Of a DNA stretch of 64,000 bases, positions 1 to 9,334 are shown piece by piece. This DNA is from Eustoma russellianum (taxonomy: Eukaryota > Streptophyta > Magnoliopsida > Gentianales > Gentianaceae). A program made the translations under genes and the position numbers. The DNA lies in NCBI GenBank assembly GCA_036186865.1, contig AP025057.1:29242581-29306580 (forward strand). The letters are read 5' to 3'. Every line of letters starts with the position of its first letter. The stretch's first letter is position 1. The notes beneath the pieces were generated by a model, which was given only the letters and a program-made list of their open reading frames with translations, did not search any database and was not told the origin of the DNA.

Positions 1-1009
1 TGGTGTCTTCCTCCTGGTTGATGCCCATGGCTGCTGCAGCCCGTCCTGTCTCCTCTGAGCCTTTTGCTCTGGCTTGTTTGCTGCCCCACCAGTCTGGGTA
101 GCCAACCAATTTAAAGCACTCCTTTTTGGTGTGCTTTCTTTTGCCGCAGTGGGTGCAGATCAACTTCATCTTCTCCTCCTTATCAGCCCCTCGCTGTGAT
201 GACTTTGAGCGAGTGGCTGACTCTGTTCTACGGCTGACTTCATGTCTGCCCTGCATTCGAAGTCCGAATCCCACCCCTGATGAAGATTCATTCTGATATG
301 AGGGGAGTCCCTTTAAAATCACCATCCTTGTTTCTTCCCTCTTGATGGCTGCATAGGCAGCCTCTGGTGATGGCAGAGGTTCGCGCTTGAGAAGTTCCCT
401 CTTCACTATTTCAAATCTATCTTCTACTGCCATGAGCAGTTGAAACAACCGCTGCTCCTACACTTTGTCGTTGTAAACTGTGATATCATCCGGGTCTTTC
501 ATCGGATTTGGGTCCCTTCGGTCGATTTCCATCCAGACACTCTGGAGCCTATTCCACAGGTCCTCCAGCGTGCCTCCTCCTTGTTTAATTGTATTTGCTC
601 TTTTGTGCAAGTCGAAAACTTGCAGAGAATCCAACCCTGTACCATAGGTGACTGCCAGTCCTTCCCAAAGCGTCTTTGCGGTTGGATATTGGGAAACATT
701 GTTCATCAGATTTGGTTCGATGTTTTGTATAAGCCACGTAAATACACACTGATCATTGGTTTTCCACTGTGTGTAGTTGGGGTCTGTGGCTGGTGGGGGA
801 GTGCCAGTGAGATGCTGGCCTTGCCCCCGTCCTCCTACTGCCTTCTTCATGAGTGTGGCCCATAATTGATAGTTGCCACCGCTTAACTTGATTCCAATGG
901 ACAAATTGTCCAGATTTGCGTTGGGAAGTTGAATGTTTAAACTATTTCTGAGCAGATTGACCAATTGCAGCACCAGCTCATTATTTTCTTGTTTAATTTC
1001 TTCTGACAT
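1..1009 (-). pseudogene. Ty1/copia gag, partial, one nonsense codon
   Basis: Reads right to left from an ATG at 1009 and is still open at the window edge. The first 183 residues form a copia-type gag N-terminus (SGGNYQLWATLMKKAV near residue 44, followed by the YxxW and W-G-LxxxYG blocks of this family). At about 458-460 a TAG stands where the frame otherwise continues. Beyond it the same frame stays open to base 1 and contains a CCHC zinc knuckle (C-x2-C-x4-H-x4-C, about 110-155). Gag would form the capsid-like particle and bind element RNA. A single C-to-T change (CAG to TAG) explains the stop. Protease and pol must lie left of the window. The lineage within copia was not resolved. Confidence 0.85.
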
Positions 1010-1302
1010 GGTGTACTTCTTTCAGGTTACTGCTATGCTGATTGGTTGATAACGGTCTATGATAGGATACTGATGCTGTGCTGATATTGTCAGAAGGGCT
1101 GAGATTGGTATCTTGGAACTATGATGAGACTTCTCTGAGTTCCAATCTTTCGTGTTAACCTCTTTATGAGGCTGGGTTTGGATTTACAGTATTCTGGGAA
1201 TTTGTGGTTTCTGGGTGTTTGTTTTCCGACGGGTTTGGTCTTGGTGATAATGAGCTAGTGTTTGATCTTGTTTAAGGATCTCAACACATGTCTCTGATAC
1301 CT
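1010..1302 (-). other. Untranslated leader and primer-binding site of the left-edge copia element
   Basis: This lies between the gag start and the LTR. At 1290-1301 the minus strand reads GGTATCAGAGAC, the usual initiator-tRNA-Met primer site of plant LTR retrotransposons with one variant base, directly abutting the LTR. No other feature was recognised in this leader. Confidence 0.6.
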
Positions 1303-1605
1303 TGAAGACTTTAAGAAAAACAGATTTTGAATGAAAAGCTTCTTATTTCATTGATTTAGTCACCATACAATGCTTACAATTTATACTTCAAGAGTTTCTA
1401 TCTATGGTAACAATAGTCAACTTCTAAGATTTGATTCCAATCTCCAAATCTTAGTTTGTCAAAGATCTTGATTTTATTTATCTTTATCCATATCTTAATT
1501 GTCTCTAATTCAAAGATCTTGATTTGATTCTTCTTTATTCAAGATTCGGGACTATATAAACATGATATTGCCTATTGCTATGATTTTTATTTATTTATTG
1601 GAACA
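1303..1605 (-). repeat. Putative 5' LTR of the left-edge copia element
   Basis: On the minus strand the segment starts TGTTCC at 1605 and ends CTTCA at 1303, directly before the primer site. A TATA-like TTTATATAG lies near 1551-1560. The partner LTR is outside the window, so the outer boundary and TSD could not be verified. The proximal boundary is better supported than the distal one. Confidence 0.45.
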
Positions 1606-1890
1606 CTTAATTACAGAGGAGTAAAAAAGTTCGAGAATAAATTTCAAGAAATTATCATAGCTTACGGTTGTCGTTGAATGTTTTTAGATTGTAACTTACA
1701 ATGCCTTGTCATATGTGTGCCTTATAAGATGAATATCGCAATTTAAATTTTTAAGAAGAATGAACGTTAAAGTCTTATCACTGGCATGTTTTATTCACTT
1801 TCGCACTTATGAGGGATTTGGAGAGGCTTCTTGACTTTTAAACTAAAGGGTTCTCGAGGCATAGCTGGTTATCAATCTGGTTCAGAGCAT
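1606..1890. other. Intergenic, nothing recognised
   Basis: AT-rich sequence between an LTR and a MITE. I see no coding frame or repeat in it. Confidence 0.5.
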
Positions 1891-1900
1891 AGGTCGTGAT

Positions 1901-2084
1901 CGGTTCGGATCGGAGAGGCAATTGGTGAGGTCAAATAAAAGTCCGCCAATCGACAGCCGCCATATGGATTAACTCTGCATATTTTAAAAAAAACTGTCAA
2001 ACCATTGACTAATAGGCCACGTGACGTCTGTTGATCGACGGTCTCTTATTTAATCTCACCAATTGCTTGTCCAGATCTACACCG
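1901..2084. mobile_element. Foldback MITE 1, Mutator-like, 184 bp
   Basis: Flanked by the 10-bp direct repeat AGGTCGTGAT (1891-1900 and 2085-2094). The termini are inverted: CGGTTCGGATC on the left, and CGGTGTAGATC as the reverse complement of the right end. The arms pair over most of their length, including the shared stretch CAATTGGTGAG. A CACGTG palindrome lies in the right arm at 2018-2023. There is no ORF. A 9-10 bp TSD is typical of Mutator-type transposition, so this is inferred to be a non-autonomous MULE derivative. Confidence 0.85.
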
Positions 2085-2249
2085 AGGTCGTGATATTGAA
2101 ATTCTGTAGTTATGTCCATGAAAGACATCTTTTGATGAAAAAAATATATATGAGAGATGAAGACTTTATTCACATACACTGAAACTATAAAATAATACAA
2201 TATGGTAGGTATATTAATCATATTACATTAACAGATAATACAAATCATT

Positions 2250-2487
2250 TGTTATAAACTCAAACAAAAATATAAAGAGAACAACAAGAAGATTGTATGA
2301 TATATCTCTTCAAAGGTGTGTACATTCATACAAGAATGTGTCCTATTTATAGGGTATGAAAATTGTAACATCTTCTCAAAGTTAATACCCACTACCACCA
2401 TGATTCTTAGTGGGTGTTAATGTCCTTAGTGGGTGTTAATGTTTGGACATCCACTATCCCCACTAACACACATAATAATTCACAATA
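2250..2487 (-). repeat. 3' LTR of copia-2
   Basis: Matches 8145-8382 along its full length. A minus-strand TATA-like CTATAAATAG lies at 2342-2351. The purine-rich tract CCAAGGGGGAA, read on the minus strand just inside 2488-2500, is the polypurine tract priming plus-strand synthesis. Confidence 0.92.
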
Positions 2488-5400
2488 TTCCCCCTTGGAT
2501 GTCCACATTTTATAGAATATGCCTCGTTAAAACCTTGCCAAGAAAAACCCAGTGGGATAAAAACTTGGTCGAAGGAAAAAGAGTACACATTCCTAAAATT
2601 GGTAAGTGTGATATACTGCCTCGTTAAAACCTTGCCAAGAAAAACCCTGTGGGATAAAAACTTGGACGAAGGAAAAAGAGTACAGTATGTATAGTAATCA
2701 CACCCCCCTGATGCTGACAAGAGGTCTTTGAGTTGATGCATTCCAATGCTGTAGACCATCTTTCTAAATATAGTTGTTGGTAGCGCTTTAGTGAACAAAT
2801 CAGCAAAATTCTTATTTGATTGTATCTGCTGGATATCAATGTCGCCATTCTTCTCAAGATCATGAGTGTAGAAAATTTTTGGCGATATATGCTTCGTTCT
2901 GTCTCCTTTGATGTAGCCATTCTTAATTTGAGCAATACATGCAGCATTATCTTCAAACAAAATCGTCGGAGACTTTCTTAGTGAAGATAATCCACATGAT
3001 TCTTGAATATGTTGAATCATCGATCTTAACCATACACATTCACGACTCGCTTCATGTAATGCTAAAATCTCAGAATGGTTGGAAGATGTGGCTGTTAATG
3101 TCTGATTCACTGATCTCCATGATATAGCTGTACCTCCACAAGTAAAAACATATCCACTATGTGATCTTCCCTTATGAGGGTCAGATAGATAGCCAGCATC
3201 AGCATATCCCAACAACTGTGGCTCAAAATTCTTTGAATAGAATAGACACATATCTATTGTTCCCCGAAGATAGCGTAAAATATGCTTGACACCATTCCAG
3301 TGTCTTCGTGTTGGTGTAGAGCTATATCTCGCCAATAAATTCACTGAGAATGCTATATCTGGTCTCGAGCAATTTGCAAGATACATTAAAGCACCAATAG
3401 CACTAAGATAAGGTACTTCTGGACCTAATAATTTATCATTATCTTCTGGTGGTCGGAATGAATCTTTCTTTACATCTAATGATCGTACCACCATAGGACT
3501 ACCCAATGGGTGAGCTTTATCTATATAAAATCTCTTCAAGATCTTCTCCGTGTATGCAGATTGATGAAGAAAGATTCCATTAGGCAAATGCTCAATCTGC
3601 AGGCCGAGACAAAATTTTGTTTTTCCAAGATCTTTCATCTCAAACTCTTTCATGAGATAATTAGCAGTTTTGGTAAGCTCTTCAGGAGTTCCAACAAGAT
3701 TCAAGTCATCAACGTATACAGCAATTATAGAGAACCCATTTTCAGATCTCTTGATAAATACACATGGACAAATTGGATTATTTACATATCCTTCTTTAAT
3801 GAGATACTCACTGAGACGATTATACCACATCCTGCCAGATTGTTTTAGTCCATACAAAGATCTCTGTAATTTGATTGAGTATAATCCATGTGTCTTTTGA
3901 TCACATATTTTAGGCAATTTTAATCCTTCAGGGATCTTCATATAAATATCATTATCTAAAAAACCATATAAATATGCGGTAACCACATCCATTAACCACA
4001 TATCAAGGTTTTTAGCAACTGCCAGACTGATTAGATATCGTAATGTTATGACATCAATTACTGGAGAATATGTTTCATCATAATCAAGCCCAGGTCTTTG
4101 TGAAAAACCTTGTGCAACAAGATGTGCCTTGTATCGCACAATCTCATATTTCTCATTGCGTTTTCGTACAAAAACCCATTTATATCCAATAGGTTTTATC
4201 CCTTCGGGGGTTTGGACTACAGGTCCAAATACTTTGCGACTTTCTAATGACTTCAGTTCTGCTTGGATTGCATCTTTCCACTTTGGCCAATCATTTCTGC
4301 GTCGACATTGTTCAATAGATCTCGGTTCAGGATCCTCATTCACAATTTCACATGCAATACCATAAGCAAAAACATGATCAATAATAACTTTTTGTCTATC
4401 CCAATTTTCTCCTGAACTTACATAATTCAAAGAGATTTCTTCAAAATTTTGTTCACTTGCTTCTTCAGGAGCAACTTGTTTATCAATTTTAGACTGATCA
4501 GTTTCAATTTCTATAGCGCTTTCAGGTTGTGAACTTCTTTGCTCTTCTGGAATTTTCTCTTCGGGAGCATTAACTTGTATCCTTCTCTTTCGAGGGTTTT
4601 TATCTTTTGCACCGACTGAGCGCCCACGTTTTAGACTTGCTCTTGGTATACCAGTATCATGTCTTTCAGAGACATCAAGCCGAATTGGGGTATTCATCGC
4701 CGGAACGTGGGATTTTGTTACCTTTTGACTATCAGTAAATGCGTCAGGCAACTGATTTGCAACATTTTGTAAATGAATTATCCTTCTTACTTCTTGCTCG
4801 CATTGATTTGTTCGTGGGTTAAGATGAAAAAGTGAAGGAACGTTCCATGTAATTTCACGTCGTTCTTCAGGAAACGGTATTTTCTCTCCCCCTAACGGCG
4901 GGAAAACTTTCTCATCAAAATGACAATCAACATATCTTGCCTTAAATAAATCACCCGTCAGGGGCTCAAAATATCTCACAATAGATGGAGAATCAAAACC
5001 CACATATATGCCTAGACGTCTTTGAGGACCTAGTTTTGTCCGTTGTGGTGGAGGAATCGGAACATAAATCACACAACCAAAAATCTTTAAGTGTGAAATA
5101 TCAGGCTGCTGGCCAGATACCATTTGCAATGGCGAATATGGTTGAAATGAACTGGGTCTAAGCCGTATTAATGTAGATGCATGCAGAATTGCATGTCCCC
5201 AAGCTGTCATGGGTAAATTAGATCTTAAGAGCATAGGTCTAGCAATCAGTTGTAAACGTTTTATAAATGACTCTGCCAGGCCATTTTGAGTATGCACATG
5301 TGCCACTGAATGCTCAACATCAATCCCAATCGACATGCAATAATCATTAAAAACTTGGGAAGTAAATTCACCAGTATTATCAAGACGAATAGATTTAATT

Positions 5401-5738
5401 GGATAATCCGGCAATTGTGCTCTTAAGCGTATAATCTGAGCAAGAAGCTTGGCAAATGCTACTGTTCTTGTCGAAAGCAAACTCATATGAGACCATCTCG
5501 AGGAGGCATCTAACAAGACCATGAAATAACGAAATGGTCCGCACGGTGGATCAATAGGTCCACAAATATTCCCTTGTATTCTTTGTAAAAATATAGGAGA
5601 TTCAACATGAACCTTCATTGGTGATGACCTCTTGATTAATTTTCCTCGTGAACAAGCAACACACACACAATCACGAGGTAAAAGAATCTTCTGGTTCTTT
5701 AAAGGACGTCCATGTGAGTTTTGTACAATTCTACGCAT
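2463..5738 (-). CDS. copia-2 integrase - reverse transcriptase - RNase H
   Basis: A 1,091-residue open frame. Integrase core: D in the GPIDPP block, D in RLDNTGEF and E in NGLAESFIK supply the DDE triad. RT: the YKWVF block, AHLVAQGFSQ, and the catalytic YVDDLNLVG. RNase H: GYADAGYLSD, SGYVFTCGG, SSNHSEILAL and ADLFTKALP. The domains inside this frame look intact. The frame lacks the N-terminal protease and the first half of the integrase zinc finger, which lie in another frame (5699-6217) because of a one-base shift near 5745-5755. The last 80 or so residues read through a tandem repeat and into the LTR and are probably not functional protein. Confidence 0.9.
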   Translation of the reverse strand: MRRIVQNSHGRPLKNQKILLPRDCVCVACSRGKLIKRSSPMKVHVESPIFLQRIQGNICGPIDPPCGPFRYFMVLLDASSRWSHMSLLSTRTVAFAKLLAQIIRLRAQLPDYPIKSIRLDNTGEFTSQVFNDYCMSIGIDVEHSVAHVHTQNGLAESFIKRLQLIARPMLLRSNLPMTAWGHAILHASTLIRLRPSSFQPYSPLQMVSGQQPDISHLKIFGCVIYVPIPPPQRTKLGPQRRLGIYVGFDSPSIVRYFEPLTGDLFKARYVDCHFDEKVFPPLGGEKIPFPEERREITWNVPSLFHLNPRTNQCEQEVRRIIHLQNVANQLPDAFTDSQKVTKSHVPAMNTPIRLDVSERHDTGIPRASLKRGRSVGAKDKNPRKRRIQVNAPEEKIPEEQRSSQPESAIEIETDQSKIDKQVAPEEASEQNFEEISLNYVSSGENWDRQKVIIDHVFAYGIACEIVNEDPEPRSIEQCRRRNDWPKWKDAIQAELKSLESRKVFGPVVQTPEGIKPIGYKWVFVRKRNEKYEIVRYKAHLVAQGFSQRPGLDYDETYSPVIDVITLRYLISLAVAKNLDMWLMDVVTAYLYGFLDNDIYMKIPEGLKLPKICDQKTHGLYSIKLQRSLYGLKQSGRMWYNRLSEYLIKEGYVNNPICPCVFIKRSENGFSIIAVYVDDLNLVGTPEELTKTANYLMKEFEMKDLGKTKFCLGLQIEHLPNGIFLHQSAYTEKILKRFYIDKAHPLGSPMVVRSLDVKKDSFRPPEDNDKLLGPEVPYLSAIGALMYLANCSRPDIAFSVNLLARYSSTPTRRHWNGVKHILRYLRGTIDMCLFYSKNFEPQLLGYADAGYLSDPHKGRSHSGYVFTCGGTAISWRSVNQTLTATSSNHSEILALHEASRECVWLRSMIQHIQESCGLSSLRKSPTILFEDNAACIAQIKNGYIKGDRTKHISPKIFYTHDLEKNGDIDIQQIQSNKNFADLFTKALPTTIFRKMVYSIGMHQLKDLLSASGGCDYYTYCTLFPSSKFLSHRVFLGKVLTRQYITLTNFRNVYSFSFDQVFIPLGFSWQGFNEAYSIKCGHPRGNIVNYYVC
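2520..2690 (-). repeat. Two-copy tandem repeat, period 97 bp, before the 3' LTR
   Basis: A block of about 67 bp beginning TGCCTCGTTAAAACC starts at 2520 and again at 2617, with few differences. The two blocks are separated by about 30 bp of unique sequence. The pol reading frame runs through both copies. A very similar motif occurs near the 3' end of many plant copia elements (family knowledge, not checked here). Confidence 0.85.
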
Positions 5739-6217
5739 ATTACCGATCCCGGATGGCCAAGTCGATCATGCCATAACATGAATAATGTTGGATCATTGAA
5801 CTTCCGGTTGATCACAATATTAGATTCTACTGGATGTATAGTCGCATAATACAATCCAGATGAGAAAATTGAGAATTGTTCTTTTACAAGCTTCTGGTCT
5901 GATTCTTCGTATGTAATACATAAAAATTCCATATTCTCTTTATTCATAGTTTCAATATGAAAACCATTAAGACGTATGTCTTTGAAACTCAACAAGTTTC
6001 GTTTCGACTTGGTAGAAAATAATGCCATATTTATCAATATATGTGTACCATCCGGTAGTATAATAGTTGCTCTTCCAGAGCCCTCAATCAATGATGTAGT
6101 ACCCGGAATTGTATTAACATTTGCTTTTGTCAATTGCAATGTCGAAAAATATTTTCGATCACGAAGAATTGTGTGTGTCATTCCACTGTCAACCAGACAT
6201 ATATCCCCACCATTCAT
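5699..6217 (-). pseudogene. copia-2 protease and GAG-pre-integrase segment, frameshifted
   Basis: A 172-residue frame. DSGMTHT near residue 11 is the aspartic protease active-site motif (D-S/T-G). LWHDRLGHPG near residue 150 is the start of the integrase HHCC finger. The finger is then lost to a frame change and resumes in the 5738 frame, whose CVACSRG supplies the two cysteines. The expected role is cleavage of Gag-Pol and DNA binding by integrase. Start chosen: the first ATG of the frame. This segment is separated from gag by about 230 bp of non-coding sequence. Confidence 0.8.
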
Positions 6218-6445
6218 CTTGAATATATGTCTAGCATAACATATATAATTTTCATAATTAAATTTAATTCCAAAAAATCAACACATAAATAGAAGCTATA
6301 ATATAAACGACAACGAAATTTTATTTATGCAAACAAATAAGTTTAAATTGAAACAAAGTTACATGCTAAGATATCATAAACTAAATGACTACTTATCCAA
6401 AGAAAACATGACTAATCGTGAAAAATAACTAGACATCCTACATAA
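6218..6445 (-). other. Non-coding spacer between gag and protease of copia-2
   Basis: AT-rich, with stops in all minus-strand frames I followed. The gag frame ends at 6446 and the protease frame starts at 6217. It could be an intron-like or translation re-initiation region, or decayed coding sequence. See findings. Confidence 0.6.
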
Positions 6446-7472
6446 TTATGCTTGACCATTGTTGTTTGTAACATCATCCACAAACTGGATTCCATTGCCA
6501 TCCACACTTGGACCCATAAGATAATCTTCAAGATCTAAATCATCAAAATGATCGGAGATTGTGTCATCATTATCTGCTACGTTTCCAAAGTTTGTAAAAT
6601 TACTTTGTTTTGCCTTGCCCTTATCCTTCTGGGATGCCTGATAAAGATCCACCAAATGTTTTGGTGTACAGCAAGTACGAGACCAATGCCCGTGAGATCC
6701 GCATCGATAACATGTCTCATCTTGATGCTTAGCATTTGCACCATCTTTTACAACTTTTGCATTTTCGCGTGGCTTTTCATTATTTTCCCACTTCTGGTGG
6801 TATGGTGCAAAGCTTCTACCACGGCCATGGCCACGGCCACGGCCACGTCCTCTACCACGACCATTACAAGTTGCATTCACTTCAGGGAATGGTTTTGACC
6901 CGGTCGGGTGAAAAATGTGGTTTTTCATTAGCAGTTCATTATTTTGTTCAGCAACTAAGAGACATGAAATGAATTGGGAATATTTTTCAAAATTTTGTTC
7001 CCTGTATTGCTGCTGCAGGAGCATATTCGATGCATGAACAGTAGTGAATGTTTTTTCTAACATATCAGCATCACTAACTTTATCTCCACAACCTCAATTG
7101 GGAGACAATAGAAAACATAGCAGAGTTATATTCATTGACTGTTTTATAATCTTGCAACCTCAGGTGCAACCAGTCATATCGAGCCTTTGATAGGATAACA
7201 CTTTTATAATGGTCATATCGTTCCTCCAGATTTTTCCACAACTCCCGGGGCTCTTTTACCCCAAGATATTCGGATTTCAGCCCATCATGGAGGTGATGGC
7301 GAATGAATATCATGGCTTTAGCCTTATCTTGCTCAATAGCCACAACATCATCCTTAATTATATACCCGAGGTTCATAGCCATCAAGTGGATTTCAGCATC
7401 AAGAACCCACGCCATATAATTTCTGCCGGAAATATCAAGGGCAGCAAATTCCAGTTTGGTGATGTTCGTCAT
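6446..7472 (-). pseudogene. copia-2 gag, one frameshift
   Basis: Two frames make up one gag. 7080-7472 gives the N-terminal capsid-like part (MTNITKLEFAALDISGRNY, then the W-x-LExRYDH block). 6446-7063 gives the C-terminal part with an RG-rich run (GRGRGRGRG near residue 70) and a zinc knuckle CYRCGSHGHWSRTC (C-x2-C-x4-H-x4-C). The frames join near 7085-7095 if one base is missing. The knuckle and the RG run indicate RNA binding. The acidic tail (DNDDTISDHFDDLDLEDY) is common in this family. The protein is expected to package element RNA in cytoplasmic particles. Confidence 0.87.
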
Positions 7473-8144
7473 TGGTCTGATTTATATATAAACAAAATAT
7501 ATCAGAAGATGATATATTCACTCAAAACGACAGGTTTGAGTAAATGTTATATGCTTCAGGCATAAAACTAGATGGAGCATAATGAGTAAGTAATCAATAC
7601 TGTTCAAGAACGTGAACAAAACAGAAAAAAAAAATTAAACAAAACATACATGCTTACCACTTTTCACATCAAACCACTGGTTCTTATGGTATTACGTCCA
7701 GGACCCAAAAAATTTATATGGCTATGCATATACAACAAACGGCATATACAGCAAGTACATATATATACGCATCTATTTATCCACAAAACAATTATACCGT
7801 CCTGGTTATATCACATATATTCGGCCACAGTAGTCTTTACTCTTGGATGTATGAAAAGGAAAAAAAATATAAAATATGCTTTTATACACCTTCTGCCGTG
7901 AGAAACATTTTGTGTAAACATTTTAGAATGTCCATGCAGCCGAAGGAATGGGGAACCTGGGGTAGCGGTCAAACAAAAAGAAAAGAATCTTATATGTGTA
8001 TATATGCATGTCGATGAAAATGAACTTTCTCTACACAAAAATACAATATGCAACATTCGTTAACCAAAAAAAAATTTCGAAAGTTGCAAAACATTCTTAC
8101 TACAATGGATCTTCTATAGCAGGTAAAACGTCGTGCTGATAACG
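7473..8144 (-). other. copia-2 untranslated leader with primer-binding site
   Basis: About 670 bp of non-coding sequence between the 5' LTR and gag. Immediately next to the LTR the minus strand reads CGTTATCAGCACG (about 8131-8143), a primer-site type common in plant copia elements. The rest is AT-rich, and the short open frames in it have no recognisable content. Confidence 0.65.
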
Positions 8145-8382
8145 TGTTATAAACTCAAACAAAAATATAAAGAGAGCAACAAGAAGATTGTATGATATAT
8201 CTCTTCAAAGGTGTGTACATTCATACAAGAATGTGTCTTATTTATAGGGTATGAAAATTGTAACGTCTTCTCAAAGTTAATACCCACTACCACCATGATC
8301 CTTAGTGGGTGTTAATGTCCTTAGTGGGTGTTAATGTTTGGACATCCACTATCCCCACTATCACACATAATAATTCACAATA
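8145..8382 (-). repeat. 5' LTR of copia-2
   Basis: 238 bp, the same length as the 3' LTR. It contains the same minus-strand TATA-like box (near 8237-8246). TSD TCATT follows at 8383-8387. Confidence 0.92.
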
Positions 8383-8387
8383 TCATT

Positions 8388-8721
8388 ATCTATTTGTGAT
8401 ATGGTCGTTATTTGGCCGAATTTTCATTTTTTTTGTGTACCGTAAAATAAAAGTGAGAGGCATTAATTTTTTTGGGATTTTTTTTTGTAATAATTATGAT
8501 GATGCGTTATTATTTCTAAAATGATATTTTGAAGTAATTCCAGAGACTAGCAAATCGAACAACTTTTTACGCATGTTTAGCTTCCAATTAAAATTTTGTA
8601 AATATTTCCACTAGGATGAATTAAAAAGAGTTCTTAACTTTACAGTTTTGGAGCAATAATATCAACGAGGCAATACTAAAGGAGAAAAAAAAAAACTCTG
8701 AAGGAGAAGGAAGTATTTATC
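8388..8721. other. Intergenic, nothing recognised
   Basis: AT-rich sequence between copia-2 and MITE 2, with no supportable gene. Confidence 0.5.
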
Positions 8722-8910
8722 GGGTTCAGATTAGGAGAGGAAGAAAGTGATACAAAATATGAAGCCGCTACTTACGCGCTGCCACGTGTACAAGTAATTC
8801 TTTTTTAAAAGCAAAATTTTTTCAAATCTCTTCCCTTTTTGTACACGTGGCAACGCGTGATTGGATGCCTCATATTTTGCCTCACTTTCTGCTTTTCCTG
8901 ATCTCAACCG
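8722..8910. mobile_element. Foldback MITE 2, Mutator-like, 189 bp
   Basis: Near-matching 9-bp TSDs (GTATTTATC at 8713-8721, GTAATTATC at 8911-8919). The ends GGGTTCAGATTAGG and, in reverse complement, CGGTTGAGATCAGG form the terminal inverted repeat. The arms pair through GCCACGTGTACAA near the loop. Each arm carries a CACGTG G-box (8783-8788 and 8844-8849). Same length and family as MITE 4 in the HD-Zip intron. Confidence 0.87.
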
Positions 8911-9141
8911 GTAATTATCACCTCCGGAATCCCTTTTCCCTAACCACCCAACTAAAATTTTAGGTCATTTAGATTAATATTTATGAGCTGGTCTCTTTTT
9001 TTTTTAATCACTTGACCCCTTCATTTATTCCCAGCAAAGACTACACAATTTATAGCTATTGATATTCGAGATATAATTGTATGACTGAATTAATTCGTGT
9101 CTTGTAAAAGCTGATCAGGGAAGAAAAGGTTCAATTTTGTG

Positions 9142-9325
9142 GGGATAAGATCCCCTCACCGCTCCTCCCTCACCGCGTGCGTGACCGCGCGACACGTGGC
9201 AAAAAGGGGAGGTGGTGAGGCTAGGTGAGGGTAACCCTCATCCAGCCTCACCACCCCCTACTGCTGCCACGTGTCGCGTCCTGGGCCGCGCGGTAACTCA
9301 CCGCGCGGTGAGGAGATCTCATCCC
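9142..9325. mobile_element. Foldback MITE 3, Mutator-like, GC-rich, 184 bp
   Basis: Identical 9-bp TSDs AATTTTGTG (9133-9141 and 9326-9334). The ends GGGATAAGATC and GGGATGAGATC are inverted, and pairing extends through almost the whole element, giving a hairpin of about 90 bp per arm. It is GC-rich in AT-rich surroundings. G-boxes with the ABRE-like core ACACGTGGC lie in both arms (9193-9198 and 9268-9273). An open frame crossing it is an artefact of the palindrome. Confidence 0.9.
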
Positions 9326-9334
9326 AATTTTGTG

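Larger units (their letters stand above)
2250..8382 (-). mobile_element. Complete Ty1/copia retrotransposon (copia-2)
   Basis: A 6.1 kb element with two 238-bp LTRs (2250-2487 and 8145-8382) and an identical 5-bp TSD, TCATT (2245-2249 and 8383-8387). Gene order on the minus strand is gag, protease, integrase, RT, RNase H, as in Ty1/copia. By eye the two LTRs differ at about five positions (near 2%), so the insertion is fairly young. On the minus strand the LTR begins TATTGTG rather than TG and ends AACA. Gag and the protease-integrase junction each carry a one-base frameshift, so the copy is probably not autonomous. Confidence 0.93.

Noticed and set aside
6780..6860. Gly/His-coding repeats on the plus strand opposite copia-2 gag
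   Set aside because: These are antisense shadows of the RG-rich run of gag.
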